64,000 nt of DNA from Muriiphilus sp048268845. Its GTDB lineage: Bacteria > Pseudomonadota > Alphaproteobacteria > Rhodobacterales > Rhodobacteraceae. The first letter of the stretch is position 1. Every line of letters starts with the position of its first letter. Below the pieces are notes generated by a model. The model searched no databases. It was not told where the DNA came from and saw only the letters and a list, made by a program, of their open reading frames with translations. A program made the translations under genes and the position numbers. Below, piece by piece: positions 57,524-64,000 of the stretch. The DNA is taken from NCBI GenBank assembly GCA_048268845.1, contig JBLWUQ010000003.1, positions 1 to 64,000 on the forward strand. The letters are read 5' to 3'.

Positions 57524-58669
57524 TCAGCCCTTCCGCCGCGACAGCGCCAGGATCGCCGGCACGATCAGCGCCAGGATCACCGCCACCACCGCGAAGGACA
57601 CGCGCAGGTTCCACAAGGCCGCCAGCCCGCCCATCATCGAGGGGCCGATGAAAAAGCCGATCATCCCCGCCATCCAGGCGCGCGAGATCGCCACCGGGCG
57701 TGCGCGTTCGTTGACCTGACGGCCAAGGATCGAGTTGACCGAGGGCACGATCGTCGCCACGCCAAGCCCCAGCACCGCGACTCCGACCAGGACCACGCCC
57801 TGTGTCGGCGCCGCCGCGATCACCAGCGCGCCGAAACTGGCCAGAACCGCCGACCCGAGGATCAGCCGCGCCTCGCCAAGACGCTGCGCCACAAGCTGGC
57901 CCATCATCCGGCCGAACGCCATCACGAAGCCCAGCGTCGCGGGGCCGAAACTGCCCTCACCCACCGCGCCGCCGAACGTGCGCTCGATATGCAGGGCCGA
58001 CCAGGCCTCGGTCGCGTTCTCGCCGATGAAGGCGGCGAACAGGATCAGCGCGGTGAACAGCACCGGCGCCCAGGGCGGGGTGGTGCGCATGTCGCCGTCG
58101 TCGTCTTCCGGCGGCGCGGGCAGGCGTCTGTCCCAGCCGATCAGCACGAGACCAAGGGCGACAAGCGCCATCACCGGCAAGACCGCAGAATAATCGGCGC
58201 CCGCCTTGCGCGCGAAGGCGATCGCGAAGGCGGTCAGCCCGAAGGCAAGCGAAAACCCGGCATGGTTGAGGTTCATCAGATGCAACCCCCGGCGCGCCTC
58301 GAGCGTGGCGATGCGGACATTGGCCGTCATGTCGGCAAAGGCCACCGCAGCGCCGGCAAAAAACAGCGCGACGGCAAGCGTGACGACACTGCCCGCCATC
58401 GCCGGCAGGAAGAACGCCAGCACGATCGCCAGCCCGGCCACCGGCAGGGCGTTGCCGCCCAGCGCCCGCCCGAGACGCGGCGCCAGCGCCATCGCGATGA
58501 TCGAGCCGACGGCGGGCGCCACCAGCACCGCGCCCATCACGGCATCGGACGCGCCGACCGCGTGCTTGATGTCCGGCATCAACGCCGCGATCGAGCCCCA
58601 GAACACCCCGACCGCCGCCAGCGTCATCAGCGGCGCGCGCGACACCCGAATTCCGTCCAGAACCGACAT
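57524..58669 (-). CDS. MFS transporter
   Basis: A 381-residue protein with about 12 membrane helices. A middle cytoplasmic loop (DRRLPAPPEDDDGDMRTTPP) divides two six-helix halves. It begins MSVLDGIRVSRAPLMTLAAV and has the motif-A-like APRLGRALGGNALP between helices 2 and 3. Substrate unknown. GGAAGGA precedes the ATG. It is convergent with the capsule-type gene and divergent from rplY. Confidence 0.88.
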   Translation of the reverse strand: MSVLDGIRVSRAPLMTLAAVGVFWGSIAALMPDIKHAVGASDAVMGAVLVAPAVGSIIAMALAPRLGRALGGNALPVAGLAIVLAFFLPAMAGSVVTLAVALFFAGAAVAFADMTANVRIATLEARRGLHLMNLNHAGFSLAFGLTAFAIAFARKAGADYSAVLPVMALVALGLVLIGWDRRLPAPPEDDDGDMRTTPPWAPVLFTALILFAAFIGENATEAWSALHIERTFGGAVGEGSFGPATLGFVMAFGRMMGQLVAQRLGEARLILGSAVLASFGALVIAAAPTQGVVLVGVAVLGLGVATIVPSVNSILGRQVNERARPVAISRAWMAGMIGFFIGPSMMGGLAALWNLRVSFAVVAVILALIVPAILALSRRKG

Positions 58670-58871
58670 TCCGGCCCATCCTTCCTCATTGTTGACCCGA
58701 TGGGAGTCGCCGACCTCCTAGGGCATTTCGCGCCGGCTTTCCATCCGCGCGAACCGGTCCGGCAAAGGCAGATTACATCTTTCCTCCGCCCCGATTCCGG
58801 TCTATATGCGCGGCTTCACGCGGACGTTGCACCCTTGGAGGAACGCCGCATTTTCAATCTGGAGACTACCC

Positions 58872-59534
58872 ATGGCACGTGAAATCCCTGATTTCCACGC
58901 CACGGTACGGACGGGGACAGGCAAGGGGGCCGCCCGTCAAGCTCGCCGCGAAGGCAACGTACCTGGCATCGTTTACGGCGGCGGAACCGATCCGCTTCCG
59001 ATCAATATCCCCTTCAACATCCTGTTGACGCGGCTCCGGAAGGGCCGCTTCCTGTCGACGCTGCTCAACCTCAAGGTTGACGGTCACGACGACGTGCGCG
59101 TGATCTGCCGCAACGTCCAGCGCGACGTGGTGAAGGACCTGCCGACCCATGTCGACTTCATGCGTCTGCACCGCAACACCCGCATCAGCCTGTTCATCAA
59201 CGTCGAGTTCGAGAACGAGGACAAGGCCCCCGGCATCAAGAAGGGCGGCGTCCTGGTCGTGGTCCGGCCCGAGGTCGAGTTGAACGTGGTCGCCGGCGAC
59301 ATCCCGGAAAAGCTCGTGGTCGACCTGACCGGGCGCGATATCGGCGATGTCATCCACATCTCCGACATCGTGTTGCCGCAAGGCGCGAAGCCCACCATCG
59401 AGCGCGACTTCGTGATCGCCAACGTCTCGGCTCCGTCGGCCCTGCGCGGCGCCGATGACGAGGACGAGGTCGAGGAAGAGATCGAGACCGAAGTGATCGG
59501 CGTGGCCAAGTCGGACGAAGACGACAAGGAATAA
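58872..59534 (+). CDS. rplY: 50S ribosomal protein L25 (CTC form)
   Basis: A 220-residue L25/Ctc protein that binds 5S rRNA. It starts MAREIPDFHATVRTGTGKGA with AARQARREGNVPGIVYGGG, and has the long C-terminal domain (VHISDIVLPQGAKPTIERDF) of the CTC type, ending in an acidic tail. The ATG at 58872 gives the family N-terminus; the upstream extension from 58806 is rejected. It lies near pth, a common pairing. A terminator follows. Confidence 0.96.
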   Translation: MAREIPDFHATVRTGTGKGAARQARREGNVPGIVYGGGTDPLPINIPFNILLTRLRKGRFLSTLLNLKVDGHDDVRVICRNVQRDVVKDLPTHVDFMRLHRNTRISLFINVEFENEDKAPGIKKGGVLVVVRPEVELNVVAGDIPEKLVVDLTGRDIGDVIHISDIVLPQGAKPTIERDFVIANVSAPSALRGADDEDEVEEEIETEVIGVAKSDEDDKE

Positions 59535-59557
59535 GCGTTCCGATATCGGAATACTGC

Positions 59558-59585
59558 AAAACGGGGCCGGTTTCGGCCCCGTTTT
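59558..59585. terminator. Bidirectional terminator after rplY
   Basis: AAAACGGGGCCG (59558-59569) pairs with CGGCCCCGTTTT (59574-59585) around loop GTTT. A-run and T-run flank the G/C stem, so it works for rplY on + and for the opposing FkbM gene on -. Confidence 0.92.
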
Positions 59586-59619
59586 CATGTCCGCAATGCG
59601 AGATTTCGACAAGCGCGCG

Positions 59620-60297
59620 CTATTCGTCCACCCGCTGAAACACCACGACCTCGCCGCGCGTGCCCCATGGCATGTAGGTCATGTTGTTCCTGGCCATACC
59701 GTCGAAGATCGCCTTCACGCCCGACGGCGGATAGAGCTTGGTGTGGATTTCCATCACCACCAGCCGCACGCAATCGGGCCAGTCCTGCTGGCACAACTCC
59801 AGTTCGCCGCCCTCGACATCCATGATCACCACGCTGGGCCGAAGCTCATCGAGCAGCGCCGTGAGCCTGAGCGCCGGAACCTCGGTCAGCTTGTCGCGGG
59901 GCGCGTTTTCATCTGCGATGGTCGAGGCCCAGAAGGCCGCGCGCACGAAGAACGACACCGTGTCGCCGGCATGGTTGTCGGCCACCACCGCGCCGTGGAT
60001 CAGCCTCGTATCCCTGGCGCCGTTGGTATCGAGGTTCTGGCGCAGCACGTCGAGCATTACCGGCGAGGCTTCGACCGCAACCACGTTCTCGCCCCCCACC
60101 GCACGCGCGGCCAGCGCCGAGACATAGCCCGCCCCCGCGCCGATATCGAGCACCGTGTCACCCGCCCGCGCGTGCTGGCGGATCGCAGCGCTTTCGTTCC
60201 ATTCATAATGTCCGGTTTCCAGCGCCCGCCGCAATTCGTCATTCAACGCATGACCCGGAACCCTCAGCTTGATTCCGTCGATGATGAAACTCGCCAC
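59620..60297 (-). CDS. FkbM-family methyltransferase
   Basis: A protein of about 225 residues with a SAM-binding motif AGDTVLDIGAGAGYVSALAA and motif II-like ENVVAVEASPVMLDVLRQNL. The acidic stretch VIMDVEGGELELCQQDWPDC matches FkbM-type O-methyltransferases, which often act on sugars or polyketides. The GTG at 60297 has GGAGG about 10 bp upstream; an ATG at 60327 is the alternative. It is convergent with rplY and divergent from pth. Confidence 0.85.
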   Translation of the reverse strand: MASFIIDGIKLRVPGHALNDELRRALETGHYEWNESAAIRQHARAGDTVLDIGAGAGYVSALAARAVGGENVVAVEASPVMLDVLRQNLDTNGARDTRLIHGAVVADNHAGDTVSFFVRAAFWASTIADENAPRDKLTEVPALRLTALLDELRPSVVIMDVEGGELELCQQDWPDCVRLVVMEIHTKLYPPSGVKAIFDGMARNNMTYMPWGTRGEVVVFQRVDE

Positions 60298-60399
60298 TTG
60301 CCGCCTGCCTCCGCCCCGCCTTGGCATTCCCGGCGGTCTCGCATAATTTGTCGTTGACCGATCCTATGGGGCGGATGTTAAAAGTCCAGCAGAGGCGGC

Positions 60400-61074
60400 A
60401 TGAAACTATTCGTGGGGCTAGGAAATCCTGGCCCGAAATATGCAGGCAACCGGCATAATATCGGCTTCATGGCCGTGGAGCGGATCGCTGCCGATCACGG
60501 CTTTTCGCCGTGGCGGGCGAAGTTCCAGGGCGCGACCTGCGAGGGGCGGCTGGGCAGCGAGAAGGTCGTGCTGCTGAAGCCCGAGACCTTCATGAACCTC
60601 TCGGGCCAGTCGGTCGGCGAGGCGATGCGGTTCTACCGGCTCGAACCCGGCGACGTCACGGTGTTTCACGACGAGCTAGACCTCGCCCCCGGCAAGGTGC
60701 GGCTGAAACAGGGTGGCGGCCATGCCGGGCATAACGGCTTGCGCTCGCTGCACGCCCATATCGGCGAGGGCTACGACCGGGTGCGCCTTGGAATAGGCCA
60801 TCCCGGCCACAAGGACCGGGTATCGGGTTTCGTGCTGTCGGATTTCGCCAAGGCCGATGCCGAGTGGCTCGACGACCTGATGCGCGGGATCTCGGACGGG
60901 GCAGCGCATCTGGCCGAGGGCGACGGCGCGAGTTTTACCAATGCGATCGGGTTGCGTATGGCCCCGCCAAAGCCCACACCGAAACCGAAACAGGACGCAC
61001 CGACCGACCCCGAGCCAATCGAACAGCCGGACGCGCGCTCCCCTTTTCAGAAACTGGCGGACAAGTTCAGATGA
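60400..61074 (+). CDS. pth: Peptidyl-tRNA hydrolase
   Basis: A 224-residue enzyme that recycles stalled peptidyl-tRNA. Core signatures are LFVGLGNPGPKYAGNRHNIG (active-site His in NRHNIGF) and VFHDELDLAPGKVRLKQGGG (catalytic Asp), then GHNGLRSLHAHIGEGYDRVR. A lysine/proline-rich tail after residue 190 is longer than in E. coli Pth, as in many Alphaproteobacteria. Its stop overlaps the DUF2332 start (ATGA). Confidence 0.97.
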   Translation: MKLFVGLGNPGPKYAGNRHNIGFMAVERIAADHGFSPWRAKFQGATCEGRLGSEKVVLLKPETFMNLSGQSVGEAMRFYRLEPGDVTVFHDELDLAPGKVRLKQGGGHAGHNGLRSLHAHIGEGYDRVRLGIGHPGHKDRVSGFVLSDFAKADAEWLDDLMRGISDGAAHLAEGDGASFTNAIGLRMAPPKPTPKPKQDAPTDPEPIEQPDARSPFQKLADKFR

Positions 61075-62105
61075 GCCTTGAAGGTGCCTTTCGCGAACAA
61101 GCCACGCACAACCGCTCGCTCGGCTCGCCCTTCACCGCGCGGGTGCTGCGCCTGGCGGCGGAACGCGCGGTGCCGGGCAATCCGGTGATGGACCGGATGC
61201 TGGCGTGGAGAGGCGATATCGGCCCGCTCGGCGCCTCGCTGCCGCTCAGGTTTCTGTCGGGCTTGCACGCACTGGTTCTGACCGGCGCCAGCCCGGCGCT
61301 CACCGCCGCCTTTCCGCCGAACCCGGCGCCTGACGACAAGACGCTGGGGGCGGCCATCGACGCAGCACTTGCCGGGCATCAGGATGTGCTGATGCGCTGG
61401 ATCGACAACCCGCCGCAAACCAACGAGGTGCGCCGCGCCTCGGTTATGATCGCGGCGGGGCAATGGCTGGCGGATCGGTTCGGGCTGCCCTTCGTGCTGT
61501 CCGAGCTTGGCGCGTCGGCCGGGCTCAACCTGATGTGGGACAAGTTCTGCCTGGCGCTGGCCTGCGGCACCTTCGGGCCGAAACGCTCGCCGGTCTGGCT
61601 CGATCCCGACTGGCGCGGCCCCTGCCCGCCTGCGGCCGAGGTCAAGGTGCTCGACCGGCGCGGCGTCGATCTGCGCCCGATGGACCCGCATGACGCCGAA
61701 GACGCGCTGCGCCTGATCTCGTTCCTCTGGGCCGACCAGCCGCAGCGGATCGACCGCACCCGCGCCGCGATCGCCATGGCCGCGGCCCCGGTCGACAAGG
61801 GCGACGCGGCTGGCTGGCTCGAAGCCCGGCTGGCCGAGACCCATCCGGGCGCGCTTCATCTGGTGACCCATACCGTCGCCTGGCAGTATTTTCCCGCCGC
61901 CACCCGCACCCGCTGCCTTGCCGCCTTCGAGGCGGCCGGTGCGCGCGCCACCCGCACTGCACCGCTGGCGCGGCTGTCGATGGAAGCGGACAGTTCGGGC
62001 AAGCCGGGTGCCGCGATCACGCTGACCCTCTGGCCGGGGAGCAAGACGATTTCACTGGGCCGGGTCGATTTCCACGCGCGCTGGGTGGACTGGACGCCGC
62101 CTTGA
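61071..62105 (+). CDS. DUF2332 family protein
   Basis: A 344-residue protein of the DUF2332 family, whose function is unknown. Landmarks are FREQATHNRSLGSPFTARVL at the start, NEVRRASVMIAAGQWLADRF, VLSELGASAGLNLMWDKFCL and DPDWRGPCPPAAEVKVLDRR. The LSELGASAGLNL stretch resembles a SAM-binding glycine loop, so a methyltransferase-like fold is possible. Its start overlaps the pth stop, implying coupling. Confidence 0.88.
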   Translation: MSLEGAFREQATHNRSLGSPFTARVLRLAAERAVPGNPVMDRMLAWRGDIGPLGASLPLRFLSGLHALVLTGASPALTAAFPPNPAPDDKTLGAAIDAALAGHQDVLMRWIDNPPQTNEVRRASVMIAAGQWLADRFGLPFVLSELGASAGLNLMWDKFCLALACGTFGPKRSPVWLDPDWRGPCPPAAEVKVLDRRGVDLRPMDPHDAEDALRLISFLWADQPQRIDRTRAAIAMAAAPVDKGDAAGWLEARLAETHPGALHLVTHTVAWQYFPAATRTRCLAAFEAAGARATRTAPLARLSMEADSSGKPGAAITLTLWPGSKTISLGRVDFHARWVDWTPP

Positions 62106-62150
62106 GGCAATAGTGCGACGGATTTGAATATGTCACCACGAGGAGCAGAC

Positions 62151-62393
62151 ATGACAACCGAACCCGTCATCGCACAGAAAGGCCCCTATGCCGTCGAGGT
62201 CGAGGAAGGCAAACGCTATTTCTGGTGTGCCTGCGGGCGCTCCCAAAAGCAGCCGTTCTGCGATGGCTCGCACGAGGTGACCGACCTTCGGCCGGTGAAA
62301 TACACCGCCGAGGCCACGAAAAAGGTGTTCTTCTGCGGCTGCAAACAGACCGGCAAACAGCCGCTTTGTGACGGTCGCCACAACAGCCTGTGA
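62151..62393 (+). CDS. Twin CDGSH iron-sulfur protein
   Basis: An 80-residue protein with two CDGSH-type [2Fe-2S] sites: WCACGRSQKQPFCDGSH and FCGCKQTGKQPLCDGRH, each with the CxC plus CDGxH ligand set. Such MitoNEET-like proteins bind labile clusters and may take part in iron or redox handling. The ATG at 62151 with AGGAG upstream is preferred to the in-frame ATG at 62130. It stands between DUF2332 and a serine hydrolase in a run of same-strand genes. Confidence 0.93.
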   Translation: MTTEPVIAQKGPYAVEVEEGKRYFWCACGRSQKQPFCDGSHEVTDLRPVKYTAEATKKVFFCGCKQTGKQPLCDGRHNSL

Positions 62394-62397
62394 CGTG

Positions 62398-63561
62398 ATG
62401 CGGCGCTTCATCCTTCGCGGCCTTCTGATCGTCGTTGTGGTGCTGGCCGGGGTCGGTCTGTGGAAACGCGACGAGATCGCGCGGCTTTATGCCGTCAACA
62501 CGCTGTTTGACGAAGACAGGATCGTCGCGAACTTCATCCACATGGACGCGCTGTTTCACGTCCGCCCGATGCAGGTCCGGCGCGGCCCGCCCAGCGCGTT
62601 GCCGCGCGCCGTCACCCCCGCCAGCCTGCCCGACGGGAGCGAGGCGTGGCTGTCGGACCGGACCGCCACCTCGCTCCTGATCCTGCGCCGCGGCGAGATC
62701 GTGCATGAGGACTATCGCCTTGGCACCGAGCCCGAGGACTTGCGCATCAGTTGGTCCGTTGCCAAGAGCTTTCTCGCCGCCCTGATCGGGATCGCGCTGG
62801 ACGAGGGCGCGATTGCCTCGATCAACGATCCGGTGACGACATACGCGCCCGACCTGATCGGTTCGGCCTATGACGGGGCGACGATCCGCAATGTGCTGAA
62901 CATGGCGTCTGGCGTGGCCTTCAACGAGGATTATCTGGACTTCTGGTCCGACATCAACCGGATGGGCCGGGTCGTGGCGCTGGGCGGATCGCTCGACGAT
63001 TTCGCCGCCCGGCTGGGCGACAAGCGCGCCGTGCCGGGGGCCGAATGGCACTATGTCTCGATCGACACGCATGTTCTGGGCATGGTTCTGCGCGGCGCGA
63101 CCGGGCAGTCGGTGCCCGAGTTGATGGAGAAACAGCTGCTCGGCCCGCTCGGGCTGGAGATCGCGCCCTATTATGTCACCGACGGCGAGGGCACGGCCTT
63201 CGTGCTGGGCGGGCTCAACATGACCACGCGCGACTATGCGCGGTTCGGCCAGATGATCCTGCAGGGCGGCATGTGGCAGGGGCGGCAGGTGGTGCCGGCA
63301 AGCTGGGTCGATGCGATGACCGCCGAAAGCGCGCCATGGCAGCAGGGGCAGATGGCGCGCTATGGCTATCAGTGGTGGCTGCCCAACGACGCGCGGTCGG
63401 GCGAGGTCTTTGCCATCGGCGTCTATGGCCAGTATATCTGGATCGACCGCGACCGTGGCGTCGTGATCGTGATGACATCCGCCGACCGGGGTTTCGAGGA
63501 GCCCGGCGTCTTTGGGGACAATATCGAGATGTTTCGCAAACTGGTAGAGGCCGTTCAATGA
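62398..63561 (+). CDS. Serine hydrolase of the beta-lactamase/AmpC-like class
   Basis: A 387-residue protein with an N-terminal membrane anchor or signal (RRFILRGLLIVVVVLAGVGL). The catalytic SxxK tetrad is SWSVAKSFLAALIG near residue 120, with the Tyr-type motif in WHYVSIDTHVLGMVLRGAT. It is likely an esterase, DD-peptidase or similar enzyme facing the periplasm; a true antibiotic-resistance role is not indicated. The start follows CDGSH by 4 bp. Its stop overlaps the next gene. Confidence 0.88.
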   Translation: MRRFILRGLLIVVVVLAGVGLWKRDEIARLYAVNTLFDEDRIVANFIHMDALFHVRPMQVRRGPPSALPRAVTPASLPDGSEAWLSDRTATSLLILRRGEIVHEDYRLGTEPEDLRISWSVAKSFLAALIGIALDEGAIASINDPVTTYAPDLIGSAYDGATIRNVLNMASGVAFNEDYLDFWSDINRMGRVVALGGSLDDFAARLGDKRAVPGAEWHYVSIDTHVLGMVLRGATGQSVPELMEKQLLGPLGLEIAPYYVTDGEGTAFVLGGLNMTTRDYARFGQMILQGGMWQGRQVVPASWVDAMTAESAPWQQGQMARYGYQWWLPNDARSGEVFAIGVYGQYIWIDRDRGVVIVMTSADRGFEEPGVFGDNIEMFRKLVEAVQ

Positions 63562-63932
63562 TGCCGATCCCCGACCAACCGGTGAATGTGCTCGGCGGCA
63601 GGCTTCTGACCTGTTCGGACGAGCCGCTGACGGGCTTTTTCCGCGACGGCTATTGCAACACCTGCGACGCCGACACTGGGCGCCATAGCGTCTGCGCGAT
63701 CATGACCGCCGAGTTTCTGGCCTACTCGAAATATGTCGGCAACGACCTGACGACACCCCGGCCCGAGTTTGAATTCTCCGGTCTCAAACCGGGCGACCAA
63801 TGGTGCCTGTGCGCCACACGCTTTCTTCAGGCGCATGACGAAGGCTGCCCGCCGAAGGTTCGGCTTGAAGCGACGCATCTCCGCGCGCTCGAAGTCGTGC
63901 CGCTGGAAATCCTCCAACAGAACCGCGCCTGA
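63558..63932 (+). CDS. DUF2237 family protein
   Basis: A 124-residue protein with many cysteines and the DUF2237 pattern: NVLGGRLLTCSDEPLTGFFR, DGYCNTCDADTGRHSVCAIM and FSGLKPGDQWCLCATRFLQA. The family is widespread, of unknown function, with conserved Cys that suggest metal or redox binding. It starts inside the hydrolase stop (ATGA). It is the last gene seen in the pth-DUF2332-CDGSH-hydrolase-DUF2237 run. The final 68 bp of the window hold no gene I can support. Confidence 0.9.
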   Translation: MMPIPDQPVNVLGGRLLTCSDEPLTGFFRDGYCNTCDADTGRHSVCAIMTAEFLAYSKYVGNDLTTPRPEFEFSGLKPGDQWCLCATRFLQAHDEGCPPKVRLEATHLRALEVVPLEILQQNRA

Positions 63933-64000
63933 GCCAAGGGGGCTGTCGCCCGGCGCGAATCGCGGCTAGAGGCGGGGCGAAGAACCGCGAACGGAGTGCG

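Overview
This is a high-GC (mid-60s percent by eye) chromosomal window from an alphaproteobacterium, most probably a member of the Rhodobacteraceae/Roseobacter group. The evidence is the gene set and its style: a class II (B12-dependent) ribonucleotide reductase, the mreBCD-mrdA-rodA cell-shape cluster, a tandem glycine riboswitch ahead of gcvTHP, DUF1489, DUF2478, DUF2237 and CDGSH proteins, and a Tor-type respiratory cluster. No species can be named from sequence alone.

Region 1 (1-9200) is accessory and decayed. It opens with the tail of an IS66-type transposase and its probable right end, then tRNA-Phe. Next come a LysR regulator divergent from a two-gene metal-export unit, made of a free HMA metal-binding protein and an HMA-less P1B ATPase with an unusual Cys-Pro-Gly motif. 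A frameshifted DUF1772 remnant, a GNAT acetyltransferase, a tyrosine integrase killed by two amber codons and a frameshift, a TehB-like methyltransferase and several unrecognised small genes follow. Long inverted repeats lie between them.

Region 2 (9200-35900) is core metabolism and cell shape. It holds nrdJ; DUF1489; an operon reading leftwards mreB-mreC-mreD-mrdA-rodA-ghrA; leuA with an apparent leucine-rich leader peptide; a TetR regulator; sulfide:quinone reductase; a VOC protein; an 18-repeat MORN protein; and nadE. nadE is followed by a 737-bp tandem duplication that copied its 3' tail plus a secreted-protein gene. A metallopeptidase/CopD pair, gltX, riboswitch-gcvT-gcvH-gcvP, trxC and tRNA-Ala(CGC) complete the region.

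Region 3 (36200-45400) is an anaerobic-respiration island. torA, moeA and a DUF2478 gene read leftwards; torR is divergent from torA; torS is convergent with torR; torT is divergent from torS. The TorA homologue carries a C-terminal monohaem c-type domain resembling the terminal domain of TorC. No separate torC or torD is present in the window. This is the most interesting system here: a sensor-kinase-controlled, self-wired TMAO/S-oxide reductase.

Region 4 (45400-64000) is mixed housekeeping and accessory. It contains LysR with a DUF4386/oxidoreductase pair, an MMPL exporter with a small periplasmic partner, a dimethylglycine/sarcosine dehydrogenase-type enzyme, a lipoprotein with a zincin-like motif, and a small membrane protein behind two 16-bp operator-like palindromes. 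It continues with a D-2-hydroxyacid dehydrogenase, an SH3 protein overlapping a capsule-type glycosyltransferase, an MFS permease, rplY, an FkbM methyltransferase, and pth-DUF2332-CDGSH-serine hydrolase-DUF2237 packed with overlapping or near-touching ends.
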